Assembly: GCA_963762575.1 (NCBI GenBank)
Contig: CAVXLL010000015.1
Location: forward strand, 62,001 to 126,000
Direction of reading: 5' to 3'
DNA from: AP-15 sp963762575
Lineage (GTDB): Bacteria; Pseudomonadota; Alphaproteobacteria; ATCC43930; CGMCC-115725
Length of the DNA stretch: 64,000 bases
Shown here: positions 46,374-55,508 of the stretch, in pieces
How positions within the stretch are numbered: the stretch's first letter is position 1
Layout: each line of letters opens with the position of its first letter
Position numbers and translations under genes: made by a program
The notes under the pieces: model-generated
Told to the model about the DNA's origin: nothing
Seen by the model: the letters and a program-made list of their open reading frames with translations, nothing else
Databases searched by the model: none

Positions 46374-49300
46374 ATGAGCGACTCTTCCCGGCCGGCGGTG
46401 GGTTCTGGTCAGAACCAAAAGCAGCATGCGGCTGGGACCAGGACGCGGCGGCGTAGCCGAATGACCGCGACCCTCGACGGGGAGGTCGCCGATCTTCAGC
46501 GCGCCAACGCGGAGTTGCAGCGGCAGCTCGACGAGGCATTGGCGCAGCAGGCCGCGACTGCGCAGGTGCTGCAGGTCATCAATTCCTCGCCCGGCGATCT
46601 CAGGCCGGTGTTCGAGACGATGGTCGAGAGGGCGGTTCGGCTGTGCGAGGCCGATGAAGCGGCATTGCGCACGTTCGACGGTGAGTTGCTGCACCTCGTT
46701 GCAGCATACGGTGAGCCGCAGGTGTTCGAGTGGCTGCAGCAACTCGGCCCCAGCGGGACGGGGCCGGGGCTCTATAGCCAGATCGGACGCGGCGAACGCG
46801 TCACCCACATCGCCGATGTTCGGGAGACCGACACCTTCCGAAACAATCCGGTGGCGCGCAAACGGCTGGAGCTGCGGAATATCCGAACCTGGCTCGCCGT
46901 GGCGTTGCGCAAGGAAGGCGCGCTCCTTGGCATCATCAACGTCCACCGGCACGAGGTCCGGCCGTTTTCCGACAAGCAGATCGCGCTGTTGCAAAACTTC
47001 GCCGACCAGGCGGTGATCGCGATTGAGAATGCGCGTCTGATTACTGAGACACGCGAGGCTCTGGAGCAGCAGACCGCGACGGCCGAGGTTTTGGGCGTTA
47101 TCAACTCCTCGCCTGGGGATCTCGCCCCCGTGTTCGAGGCAATTCTGGAGAAAGCGCACACGCTGTGCGGCGCGACGCTGGGGAGCTTGTTTCTGTTTGA
47201 CGGCGAGCTGTTTCGCGCGGCTGCGACCCACGGGTATCCGGAAGACCTGGCGCAGCGACTGCGCCAAGGGGTCATCCTTTCCGCCACGACCCAGCTGCTG
47301 GATGACAGCGTCCGCTGGGTTCACAATCCCGATCTGAGGCTGCTCGACGCGCCGACCGCCCGCGCCGTCTCCGGGCGCGGCGGCGTGCGCACCAATCTGA
47401 TGTTGCCGCTGCGCAAGGACGGAGCGCTGCTCGGCACCATCTCCTGCAACCGCCAGGAGGTCCGGCCCTTCACCGACAAGGAGATTGCGCTGTTACAGAA
47501 TTTCGCCACGCAGGCGGTGATCGCGATCGAGAATGCGCGGCTGCTCAGCGAATTGCGCCAGCGCACCGACGATCTCCAGGAGGCGCTCGAATACCAGACC
47601 GCGACCAGCGGCGTGCTCAAGGTCATCAGCGGGTCCAGCTTCGATATTCAACCGGTGTTCGACACGATCGTCGCTACCGCCGCGCGGCTTTGCCGCGCCG
47701 AAGGCGCATCGATCGCGATGCGCGAGGGCGAGATCTATCGCTTTGTGTCGAATTACTCCATGGGCGACGAGCACTGGGCGAAGCTGCGCCAGAGAACAAT
47801 CGTCCCCGGCCGCCAATCCATGGTCGGGCGCGTGGTAATCGAAGGCAGGGTCGTGCAGATCGCAGACATCCTCGCCGACCCGGACTTCGCGCTGCCCGAG
47901 ACTGTGGCGGCCGGGCGACGCACCATGCTTGGGGTGCCGCTCCTGCGCGAGGGAGCGGTGGTCGGCGTGATCGCGATGGGCCGCACGCGCGTCGAGCCGT
48001 TTACCGATCGGCAGATCGAACTCGTGCGCACCTTCGCCGACCAGGCGGTGATCGCGATCGAGAACACGCGGCTATTGACCGAATTGCGCGAATCGTTACA
48101 GCAGCAGCAGGCGATGGCCGAGGTTCTGCAGGTCATCAATTCCTCGCCCGGCAATCTGCAGCCGGTGTTTGACGCAATCCTCGAGAAGGCGCACATGCTC
48201 GGCGGCGCCTCGCGCGGGACCTTGTTTCTGTTCGACGGCGACGTGTTCCGCGCCGTCGCGTCGCAGGGGTACCCCGAGGGGCTTCCGGAGCGGCCCCGCG
48301 CAATTGCCGTCGCGGATGACCCCCGCCTCGCTGCCTTGGTCGCGGGCGAGCCCCTCATCCAGGTCCCCGACCTGATGCAGCTCGATGATCCGATCGCCCG
48401 CGCGGTCGCCGAGCGCGGTGGGGTTCGAACCAACCTACTGCTGCCGCTGCGAAAGGATGGCCCCGTCCTCGGCGTGCTTTCGTGCAATCGGCCGGAAGTT
48501 CGCCCGTTCACCGAAAAACAGATCGCGCTTTTGCAGAATTTCGCGGCCCAGGCGGTCATCGCGATGGACAATGCCCGCCTGCTCGACGAGATCCGCCAGC
48601 GCCAGGCCGAGTTGCGCGTCACCTTCGACAATATGGGCGACGGGGTCGCGATGTTCGACGCCGAGCTGCGGCTCGCCGCGTGGAACCGGAATTTCCAGCA
48701 GATTCTCGACTTGCCGGACGAACTGTTGGCCGAGCGTCCGAGCCTTGCCGATTATATCCGTTATCTTGCTACCCATGGCGAGTACGGTGCGGTAGATGTC
48801 GAGGCGGAAGTGCGCCGGCTGACCGAAATCGCCGGCACCAAATGGTCGGCCGCGCGCGCCCGGCCCGATGGGCGGGTCATCGAGGTGCGGCACAATCCGG
48901 TGCCGTCTGGCGGCTTTGTGTTGATCTACAGCGACATCACCGAGAGGAAGCGCGCCGAAGCCGAGATTCATGCCGCGCGCGATGCCGCCGAGCGGGCGCT
49001 CGGCGAGTTGAAAACCGCACAGGCGAGCCTGATCCAGGCCGAGAAGATGGCCTCGCTCGGCCAATTGACCGCCGGCATTGCCCACGAGATCAAGAACCCG
49101 CTCAACTTCGTCAACAATTTCGCCGGGCTTTCGGTCGAGTTGCTCGACGAACTGAAGGAGACCGCGGCACCGGCGATCGCCGGGCTCGCGGAGGACGAAC
49201 GCGCCGATGTCGACGAAATCGTCGGGATGCTGACCGGCAATCTCGAAAAGATCGCCGAGCATGGGCGGCGCGCCGACGGCATCGTCAAGAGCATGCTAGA

Positions 49301-49847
49301 GCATTCGCGCGGCGACAGCGGCGAGCGCCGCGAGGTCGACCTCAACAACCTGGTCGAGGAGGCGCTCAACCTCGCCTATCACGGCGCCCGCGCCCAGGAC
49401 CAGAAGTTCAACATCACCCTGCAGCGCGACTTCGCTCGGGGCATCGCTCCGATCGAGCTGGCGCCGCAGGAGATCACCCGCGTCTGCCTCAACCTGTTCG
49501 GCAACGGTTTCTATGCCGCCACCAAGCGCCAGGACCAAGGCGCTGAACCGGACTTCCGGCCGGCGCTGAAGGTGGCGACGCGCGATCTCGGCGATGCGGT
49601 CGAAATTCGCATCCGCGACAACGGCACCGGCATCCCGCCCAAGATCCGGGACAAGCTGTTTCAGCCGTTCTTCACGACCAAGCCGACCGGCGAGGGCACC
49701 GGGCTCGGCCTGTCGATCAGCTGGGACATCGTCACCCAGCAGCACGGCGGCACGATCGCGGTCGACAGCCGCGTCGGCGAGTTCACCGAATTCACAATCC
49801 GCCTGCCGCGCACACGCAAGGCGACAGAAACAGAGGCAGCGGCATGA
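46374..49847 (+). CDS. Soluble multi-GAF sensor histidine kinase
   Basis: About 1157 residues, no membrane segment. Order: basic tail, short coiled coil (LQRANAELQRQLDEALAQQA), four GAF domains (roughly 67-217, 235-395, 405-575, 590-745) each opened by VINSSPG-like or VISGSS words and closed by QAVIAIENARL, a PAS domain (760-880, VTFDNMGDGVAMFDAELRLA), HisKA with GIAHEIKNPLNFVNNFAG (phospho-His), and HATPase with NLFGNGFYAAT, IRDNGTGIPP and GEGTGLGLSIS. GAF domains sense small ligands. Start 46374 has GAGGTG upstream; 46461 is an alternative. A response regulator gene should follow but survives only as a stub (49945). Confidence 0.92.
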   Translation: MSDSSRPAVGSGQNQKQHAAGTRTRRRSRMTATLDGEVADLQRANAELQRQLDEALAQQAATAQVLQVINSSPGDLRPVFETMVERAVRLCEADEAALRTFDGELLHLVAAYGEPQVFEWLQQLGPSGTGPGLYSQIGRGERVTHIADVRETDTFRNNPVARKRLELRNIRTWLAVALRKEGALLGIINVHRHEVRPFSDKQIALLQNFADQAVIAIENARLITETREALEQQTATAEVLGVINSSPGDLAPVFEAILEKAHTLCGATLGSLFLFDGELFRAAATHGYPEDLAQRLRQGVILSATTQLLDDSVRWVHNPDLRLLDAPTARAVSGRGGVRTNLMLPLRKDGALLGTISCNRQEVRPFTDKEIALLQNFATQAVIAIENARLLSELRQRTDDLQEALEYQTATSGVLKVISGSSFDIQPVFDTIVATAARLCRAEGASIAMREGEIYRFVSNYSMGDEHWAKLRQRTIVPGRQSMVGRVVIEGRVVQIADILADPDFALPETVAAGRRTMLGVPLLREGAVVGVIAMGRTRVEPFTDRQIELVRTFADQAVIAIENTRLLTELRESLQQQQAMAEVLQVINSSPGNLQPVFDAILEKAHMLGGASRGTLFLFDGDVFRAVASQGYPEGLPERPRAIAVADDPRLAALVAGEPLIQVPDLMQLDDPIARAVAERGGVRTNLLLPLRKDGPVLGVLSCNRPEVRPFTEKQIALLQNFAAQAVIAMDNARLLDEIRQRQAELRVTFDNMGDGVAMFDAELRLAAWNRNFQQILDLPDELLAERPSLADYIRYLATHGEYGAVDVEAEVRRLTEIAGTKWSAARARPDGRVIEVRHNPVPSGGFVLIYSDITERKRAEAEIHAARDAAERALGELKTAQASLIQAEKMASLGQLTAGIAHEIKNPLNFVNNFAGLSVELLDELKETAAPAIAGLAEDERADVDEIVGMLTGNLEKIAEHGRRADGIVKSMLEHSRGDSGERREVDLNNLVEEALNLAYHGARAQDQKFNITLQRDFARGIAPIELAPQEITRVCLNLFGNGFYAATKRQDQGAEPDFRPALKVATRDLGDAVEIRIRDNGTGIPPKIRDKLFQPFFTTKPTGEGTGLGLSISWDIVTQQHGGTIAVDSRVGEFTEFTIRLPRTRKATETEAAA

Positions 49848-49857
49848 CTGCTTCAAC

Positions 49858-49931
49858 GAGATTGCTTCGTCGCTGCGCTCCTCGCAATGACGACAAAAGC
49901 CCTGTCATTGCGAGCGAAGCGAAGCAATCTC
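49858..49931. repeat. Long imperfect inverted repeat
   Basis: Left arm 49858-49891 (GAGATTGCTTCGTCGCTGCG..., ending CTCGCAATGAC) and right arm 49904-49931 (GTCATTGCGAGCGAAGCGAA...). This sequence type is a common intergenic repeat in Rhizobiales. It lies between the kinase and the response regulator stub and could form a strong RNA hairpin. Confidence 0.85.
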
Positions 49932-49944
49932 GCTGGAGGGCGGC

Positions 49945-49995
49945 GTGAGCGCCAGTATCATTGTTGTCGATGACGAGCCCGATGTCCCCGAGCTG
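49945..49995 (+). pseudogene. Response regulator N-terminal stub
   Basis: A GTG with GGAGGG upstream begins MSASIIVVDDEPDVPEL, the first beta strand and acidic DDE pair of a receiver domain as found directly after kinases of this type. After 17 codons homology stops at 49995 and the sequence turns into the antisense of a zinc-type dehydrogenase gene. The phosphoryl-acceptor Asp and everything after are lost. Confidence 0.8.
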
Positions 49996-50554
49996 TCCGC
50001 CTTTTCCTGCGAGCCGGTGGCGGCGATCACTGTCGCGCCGGCGAGCTTGGTGAGCTGCACGCAGCACACCCCGACACCGCCGGAGGCTCCGAGGATCAGC
50101 ACCTTCTCGCCCGCCGTAACCCGCCCGTTGGTGAACATCATGCGGCGCGCCGTGCCATACGCGCAGGGCAAGGCCGCGGCCGCTTCAAAGCCGATGCCGT
50201 CGGGGATTGCGACGAGCTGATGCGCCTTGAGGCGGCAATACTCGGCCAGTCCGCCATGGACGGTCTCGCCGGTCAGGCCGCCCTCGACCCGGTTGATCGG
50301 GTCGCCGAGCACGCGGTCGCCCACGCGACATCGGGGCCGATTGTTGCGATCTCGCCGGCGACGTCGAGACCCATGATGGCCGGCATCGTAATCCTGATTC
50401 CCGGTATGCCGCGGCGGGTGAACAGGTCGTGGTAGTTGAGCGCCGCCGCGCGCACGCGCAGAACCACGTCGCCCACGCCCGGCTCCGGATCGGGAAAATC
50501 GGTCTCATAGCGCAATCCACCGGCGCCATGCTCGCGCAGTACCATGGCCTTCAT
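49996..50554 (-). pseudogene. Zinc-type alcohol dehydrogenase/quinone oxidoreductase, frameshifted and C-terminally truncated
   Basis: Starts MKAMVLREHGAGGLRYETDF with LNYHDLFTRRGIPGI and MPAIMGLDVAGEIATIGPDV, then a frameshift near 50325 leads to GDRVLGDPINRVEGGLTGET, HGGLAEYCRLKAHQLVAIPD, and the nucleotide-binding LILGASGGVGVCCVQLTKLA. Homology ends at ATGSQEKAD (49996), about half way through the Rossmann domain; the last 130 or so residues are gone. MDR-superfamily reductase in origin, inactive now. Confidence 0.87.
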
Positions 50555-50656
50555 TGGATAATCCCCGTCCGGCGCGCTGGATTAGTTACCTCTCCCCGCA
50601 AGCGCGGCGGGGGAGCGTTCCGCGGCCCAAACAAGCACGACATAGCCTGCAGCCCT

Positions 50657-51104
50657 TCACGAAGTTGCCAGCAGCTCGGCGGCGCGCTTTGCCAGCGCCA
50701 ACCGGTCAATTTTATTGATGCCGGCGAGCGGCATTTCCGGCACGAACCAGACCCGCCGCGGATGCAAATAGGGCGCGGCATTGGCGAGCGCGAATTGTTG
50801 GATCGCCGCTTCGCTCGGCACGGGCACCGGGCCTCGTCACGACGATGCCGAGAAAGAAAGTCAGGAACTCGCCGCGATTGGCCGACACAATGGCGACGCG
50901 CTCGTCTCGGGTCAGGCCTTGCATGAGGAGGCCGCGCGCCGTTGCATCGGCGAGCGCGTCGATTTCGCGATAGCTGTAGAAGCACGGCGCCGGCCCGGAG
51001 CCGAGATCGATCACCGCCGGCCCCTCAGGATCGCCCGTGCGGTCGATCGCATCACCCAAATTTTGAAGATCGCTGGGCTCGCAGCCATCAGCCGTATCGG
51101 TCAT
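50657..51104 (-). pseudogene. Acyl-CoA synthetase (AMP-forming) with most of the gene deleted
   Basis: The first 88 codons read as the N-terminus of an acyl-CoA ligase (CFYSYREIDALADATARGLL, DERVAIVSANRGEFLTFFLG), and the last 57 codons, in another frame, as the C-terminus (FALANAAPYLHPRRVWFVPE, MPLAGINKIDRLALAKRAAE, the Lys of NKIDR being the adenylation Lys). About 350-400 residues between them, including the AMP-binding signature, are deleted, with the join near 50830. GGAG lies before the ATG at 51104, which overlaps the VOC gene end closely. Confidence 0.87.
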
Positions 51105-51107
51105 CGC

Positions 51108-51940
51108 TCACTCCGAAAATGCGATAGCCGTATTGAACGCGGCATCGGCCGGCACCACCAGCCGGTGCGGCTCGACGCGCAACCCCGGACGAAGCGCAGG
51201 CATTGTTCCGCCTCCAGCAGCGACCGGACCTTGATCCCGAGAGCCGCCATGTATTCGGCGCGGCCGGCCGCCTCAGCTGCCGTCTTGCCGAATTCGGCCG
51301 CTACTACATCCGGCATGGAGAGCTCCACCTGCGCGGCTCCGGCGGCGATAATTTGGCCCCCATTGCGATCTGCTAGGGGTTCGTCGCCGAAAAGACCGCG
51401 AAACAGCCTTGCCGTGCGCTGAGGATCGGCGGTCGCGACCACCACGCGGGCGATGGCGCACGCGCCGTTCGGATGGGTCTGCCACTCCGGGCGCCATACG
51501 AGGTCGGGGGTCTGATGCTCGCAAAAGTAGACGCGGCCCATCGCCACCTGGGCCGGATCCAGCCGGGTGGTGCGAAACCGCGCATCTTGCGTCCCGCTGT
51601 CGAGCGCGACGGGACGGGAGAAGGATTGAACCGGCAGAATGGGGAGACCGGCCGCCGCCGCATGGTGGTGAACCAAGTCGGCGGCCGCGGTCTTGAAAAC
51701 GAGCCCGTTGAGGCCGACCGGAAAGCGCATGATCTCCGGGCGGATCGCGCCGTCCCCGGCAAAGCCGAGCAGCTCCAGATAGTCGGTCGCAAACATCGCG
51801 AGATGGTTGACCGAGCCCAGCGTGTGGCGTCCGCGCGGCGTCAGCTGGAAGCGTAAGGACTGAAAGCACCGCATCGCCTCGTCAATGCGGTCGCGCACAT
51901 CGATGACGACGTGATCCAGGACTGGCGAGAGTGCGGCCAT
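51108..51940 (-). CDS. VOC/glyoxalase-like domain protein, possible C-terminal frameshift
   Basis: About 277 residues with a glyoxalase-like (Glyoxalase_3 type) domain: VLDHVVIDVRDRIDEAMRCF, LGSVNHLAMFATDYLELLGF, then PDLVWRPEWQTHPNGACAIA and a second half AQVELSMPDVVAAEFG. Near 51195 the frame appears to shift: the better continuation is LRPGLRVEPHRLVVPADAAF and NTAIAFSE, ending at the TGA at 51108-51110 next to the ligase start. Metal-dependent isomerase or dioxygenase in family terms; substrate unknown. It heads a minus-strand run with the acyl-CoA ligase and dehydrogenase, all damaged. Confidence 0.75.
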
Positions 51941-52049
51941 ATGACAATCGTAACGATGATTCTAAGAAAAGCTACGACAACACAAAGCGTCTGGGGAAAG
52001 AGCTACCCAGTTTCCCGGCCACGACAGATAGTTGTACCACTTTTGCAAA

Positions 52050-54137
52050 TCAGGGAAGGGGATGGACATTCAGCTCGATGTAGCCGAGAGCGTCGACGCG
52101 AGCGTCGAAAATACGACTGACCACGGTCGAAGTCTCGTCTTCGACGATAACCGCGGGGCCCGGGATCACGGCGCCCGGCCACAGATCGCGGCGTTCGTAG
52201 ATCGCCACCTCGATGAATTCGCCGGTTTCGGGGTCGAAGACCGGGCGCGTGCGCGCGGGCTCGGGAGTATGCGGCTCGGGTGGGGGTGCGACGGTCTTGC
52301 TCCCGGCCGGACGGGGCGCCGAAAGAAGCATGACCCAGCTCAGCACCTCAACCGCGACACCGGGGATGACGCGGCTGTATAGGCGGCGGTAGGCTTCCTC
52401 AAAGGCGGTGTGCAGCAGCGCCGCGTCGTCGTCGCGGTAGGCTCGGGTCCTCAATGGCACTGCGATCTCGTGGCCTTGGCCGCGGTAGCGCATGAAGGCG
52501 GAGCGGGTTTCGCTCAGCGGCTGGTCGCCGGCGCCGCGGCGGACGATGGGTTCGGCTTCGGCGCGCATTGCGGCGAAGAGCGCATTGGCGGCGACGGCAT
52601 CGAATTCATCGAGACGCTGTAATGAGGAGCGCACGATCTCGTAGGCGATCGGGGCGCGCAGAAAGCCGACCGCCGAGCCAACGCCGGCATAGGACGGTAC
52701 CAGCACATGGTCGAGCCCCAGTTTTTCGGCCAGGCGCGCGGCGTGCAACGGCGCGGCCCCGCCGAAGGCGACAAGGGTGCGGCCGCGCGCGTCCTTGCCA
52801 CTTTCGATGGCGTGGACGCGCGCCGCGTTGGCCATATTCTCGTCGACGATCTCGCTGACCCCGAGCGCAGCCAGCTCCATAGCCAGCGCCAGGGGCTCGG
52901 CCACGTCCTGCCGTATCGCCTCCTCTGCCGCGCCGCGGTAGAGCGCCATGCGCCCGCCCGAGAAGCCGGCCGGATCGATGCGGCCGAGCAGCAGATCCGC
53001 ATCGGTTACGGTCGGCGCGGCGCCGCCGCGCCCATAGCAGGCGGGGCCAGGATCGGCCCCGGCGCTGTCGGGACCGACAGTGATCCGCTTCAGCCGGTCG
53101 ATCCGCGCGTTCGAGCCGCCGCCGGCGCCGATCTCGACCATCTCGATGACCGGAATGCGCAACGGCAGCCCGCTGCCTTTCTTGAAGCGATAGATGCGCG
53201 CGACCTCGAAGGCGCGGTTGGTCTGCGGCTTCAGATCGTCGATCAGGCAGATCTTCGCGGTCGTCCCGCCCATGTCGTAGGACAGGACCTTGTCGAGCTG
53301 GCATTGCCGTGCGATCTCGGCGGCGAAGATCGCACCGCCCGCCGGCCCCAATTCGACGAGCCGCACCGGGAAGCGGATCGCTGTCTCTACCGAGGTCAGC
53401 CCGCCGCCGGACAGCATCAGAAACAGCGGGCAGACAAAGCCCTCATCCCGCAGCATGGCCTCGAGATCGGCGAGGTAACGGCTGATCAATGGCTGGACAT
53501 ACGCGTTGGCGCAGGCGGTCGAGAAGCGCTCGTATTCGCGCATCTCGGGCGACACGTCGCTCGACAAGGTGACGGGGACCCCGGGCAGTCGAGCGGCGAG
53601 GATCTCGCCGGCGCGGCGCTCGTGCGCCGGGTTCGTAAAGCTGTGCAGAAAACCGATCGCGACCGACTGAATGCCAGCGGCGGCGAGCCCGTCGGCGAGG
53701 GATGACACCCCCGCCTCGTCGAGCGGCACGAGCACCCGGCCGCGCGCGTCGATCCGCTCGCGCACCGGAAAGCGCAGCCGGCGCGGCACCAGCGGGGGTG
53801 GCAGGTCGATATTGACGTCGTATTGCTCGAACCGGTTCTCGTGCCGGATCTCGATCGTGTCGCGAAAGCCCTCGGTGGTTACGAGGGCGGTCTTGGCGCC
53901 CTTGCGCTCGATGATCGCGTTGGTCGCCAAGGTCGTCCCGTGGATGATGATCGACAAATCCGCCGGAGCGAGCGCCGCTTCGCGCAGCACCGTGCCGATC
54001 GCTTCGAGAACGGCTCGCTCGGGGGCCTCCGGGGTGGTCAGGATTTTCGCGCTGAAGAGGCGCCCGGCCGCTTCGAGCGCGACATCGGTGAAAGTGCCGC
54101 CGATATCGACACCTAACCGCGCCCCCCGCTCTGCCAT
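52050..54137 (-). CDS. hyuA: Hydantoinase/oxoprolinase subunit A
   Basis: 695 residues, full length for HyuA. N-terminal domain with LGVDIGGTFTDVALEAAG and IIHGTTLATNAIIERKGAKT; central actin-like ATPase domain with VLSYDMGGTTAKICLIDD, VEIGAGGGSNARIDRLKRI and GADPGPACYGRGG; then LVAFGGAAPLHAARLAEKLG and a C-terminal domain ending YIELNVHPLP. Couples ATP hydrolysis to opening of hydantoin or 5-oxoproline-like rings, normally with subunit B. No hyuB is found in this window: downstream (lower coordinates) lies the VOC gene. The missing partner is either elsewhere or deleted in the rearrangements. Confidence 0.92.
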   Translation of the reverse strand: MAERGARLGVDIGGTFTDVALEAAGRLFSAKILTTPEAPERAVLEAIGTVLREAALAPADLSIIIHGTTLATNAIIERKGAKTALVTTEGFRDTIEIRHENRFEQYDVNIDLPPPLVPRRLRFPVRERIDARGRVLVPLDEAGVSSLADGLAAAGIQSVAIGFLHSFTNPAHERRAGEILAARLPGVPVTLSSDVSPEMREYERFSTACANAYVQPLISRYLADLEAMLRDEGFVCPLFLMLSGGGLTSVETAIRFPVRLVELGPAGGAIFAAEIARQCQLDKVLSYDMGGTTAKICLIDDLKPQTNRAFEVARIYRFKKGSGLPLRIPVIEMVEIGAGGGSNARIDRLKRITVGPDSAGADPGPACYGRGGAAPTVTDADLLLGRIDPAGFSGGRMALYRGAAEEAIRQDVAEPLALAMELAALGVSEIVDENMANAARVHAIESGKDARGRTLVAFGGAAPLHAARLAEKLGLDHVLVPSYAGVGSAVGFLRAPIAYEIVRSSLQRLDEFDAVAANALFAAMRAEAEPIVRRGAGDQPLSETRSAFMRYRGQGHEIAVPLRTRAYRDDDAALLHTAFEEAYRRLYSRVIPGVAVEVLSWVMLLSAPRPAGSKTVAPPPEPHTPEPARTRPVFDPETGEFIEVAIYERRDLWPGAVIPGPAVIVEDETSTVVSRIFDARVDALGYIELNVHPLP

Positions 54138-54290
54138 CGAGCCCTCTGGTTTTCATTTTGCCGAAGACGGAGTTCTTCAACCCTGCCCCGAGGGTGTCAA
54201 TCGGCCCGAGACGACGAGCCCGGTCCGAGATTTGTATCAGGGCGGTGCTCCGACGCAGCCTTCGGGGCCCGACGGAACCCGCAGACGAAC

Positions 54291-54318
54291 AAGCCGCCGA
54301 GCATGGGCTCGGCGGCTT
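54291..54318 (-). terminator. Terminator-like hairpin after the Spy-like gene
   Basis: AAGCCGCCGAG-CATGGG-CTCGGCGGCTT, a perfect 11-bp stem 20 bases beyond the stop codon of the Spy-like gene. On the minus strand it is followed by GTTCGTC, a poor T-run. Could also serve the hydantoinase promoter region. Confidence 0.6.
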
Positions 54319-54337
54319 GCAATGGTCGTAGAACGGC

Positions 54338-54817
54338 TCAGGCGCGATGGTGCCAGCCGCGGTGCGCCCCGACCAGCGTGTTGGCGATTTGTTGCTGCTC
54401 CGGCGACAGGCTGGCGTAGAGCGGCTTGAACGCAGTGAGCAGCCGCGCATCGTTGTCGGCACGGACCTTCGCGAATTGCTCACGCAAGGCCAGGCGCTGG
54501 ACAACGTCGATTGATCCGCTCTGCTGCCGGGCGTTGCCGATCACCTGGTCGAGCGCGGTTGCGTTCTGGTGCATCGCCGTCGCGACCTGCTGCCACTGGG
54601 TCTCCTGGGCCGGTGCGATCTTGATCTCGGCCTTGAGGAAGGCGATGCGCCCGTCGACCAACTGGCTGGGCAGCATTCTCGCATGATGGTGCATCGGGGG
54701 CTGCGCCGCTTCGGAAGTCGCCGGGGCCGGTGTATTCTGCGCCAGCGCAGGGCTCAATCCGACCGCGGCGACGCTCGTCAGCAGCGCGACGGCAAGAAAT
54801 GGTGTGCGAAAAGTCAT
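54338..54817 (-). CDS. Spy/CpxP-like periplasmic protein (LTxxQ motif)
   Basis: 159 residues. Signal peptide to ALAQ (residue 27), His-rich spot (MHHHARM), then an all-helical body: LVDGRIAFLKAEIKIAPAQE, QWQQVATAMHQNATALDQVI, RLALREQFAKVRADNDARLL, and TAFKPLYASLSPEQQQIANT, whose LSPEQ is the LTxxQ-type motif. It acts in the periplasm as a small chaperone or metal-responsive sensor. GAGG is 9 bases upstream of the ATG. Single gene with its own hairpin terminator. Confidence 0.85.
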   Translation of the reverse strand: MTFRTPFLAVALLTSVAAVGLSPALAQNTPAPATSEAAQPPMHHHARMLPSQLVDGRIAFLKAEIKIAPAQETQWQQVATAMHQNATALDQVIGNARQQSGSIDVVQRLALREQFAKVRADNDARLLTAFKPLYASLSPEQQQIANTLVGAHRGWHHRA

Positions 54818-54962
54818 GATAGTCGAACCTCTATTAGTCGAGGGCTCTTGTCCCTCATTTATGACTTACGCGCCCACGTTGTGAAGCGTGCCCGCAAACC
54901 CCCGGATTACAGGGATTTAACTTTGGTGTCGTCTTGTGGAGCCGGCGCGGAACTGTCCCGCT

Positions 54963-55433
54963 TCAGATCTCATGGCCGAGCCGGCTGTCGAGCGACAGCG
55001 GGCCGCCGCCGCGGATCACAATCGCAAGGCAGACCAGCAGCAGATAGAGGGGCACTTCCATGCCTCGGTTTGACCAGAACCAGCCGATCTGTATATGAAC
55101 GTGGAACGCCGCTACAAACATGAAACCGGCGAACAATGCCGCCACCGGCCGCGTCAATAGACCTACGATCAGCAGAATTCCGCCGAAAAATTCGAGGCAT
55201 CCGATGTAATAGGCCCAGAACAGTGCCGGGTGCAGCCCTTGCTTTGCAAAACCCTCCGCGGTCTTGGCAATATCACCGCCCCAGAACCCGAATAGCTTCT
55301 GCATGCCGTGCGGCATAAAAAAGAACCCAGTCGCGGCACGCACCAGCGGCCAGCTGTAGACCTCGATAGCGCTGTACAGGGTTCCCAGGGCGGGAACCAC
55401 GTAACGCGGCCGATCCATGCTTTGGTAAGCCAT
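54963..55433 (-). CDS. DoxX-family membrane protein
   Basis: 156 residues, four membrane helices: PLVRAATGFFFMPHGMQKLF, ALFWAYYIGCLEFFGGILLI, RPVAALFAGFMFVAAFHVHI and VPLYLLLVCLAIVIRGGGPL. The R-x-x-x-G...HG-x-x-K and E-x-x-GG-x-x-L patterns are typical of DoxX. Members associate with redox or oxidative-stress complexes. GGAGGAG is placed 3-4 bases before the ATG. Downstream of the Mdt-like operon but transcribed separately in sequence terms (75-base gap). Confidence 0.88.
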   Translation of the reverse strand: MAYQSMDRPRYVVPALGTLYSAIEVYSWPLVRAATGFFFMPHGMQKLFGFWGGDIAKTAEGFAKQGLHPALFWAYYIGCLEFFGGILLIVGLLTRPVAALFAGFMFVAAFHVHIQIGWFWSNRGMEVPLYLLLVCLAIVIRGGGPLSLDSRLGHEI

Positions 55434-55508
55434 TTCTCCTCCTTCGCGCGGTTAACCAAATCTACAGCATCCGCGCGATTTATGGATCACAATGGCTTGA
55501 GCGGAGGC

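Noticed and set aside
46157..46456. 99-codon open frame before the histidine kinase
   Set aside because: AGGAG abuts the ATG with no spacing, no recognisable domain, and it overlaps the likely kinase start.
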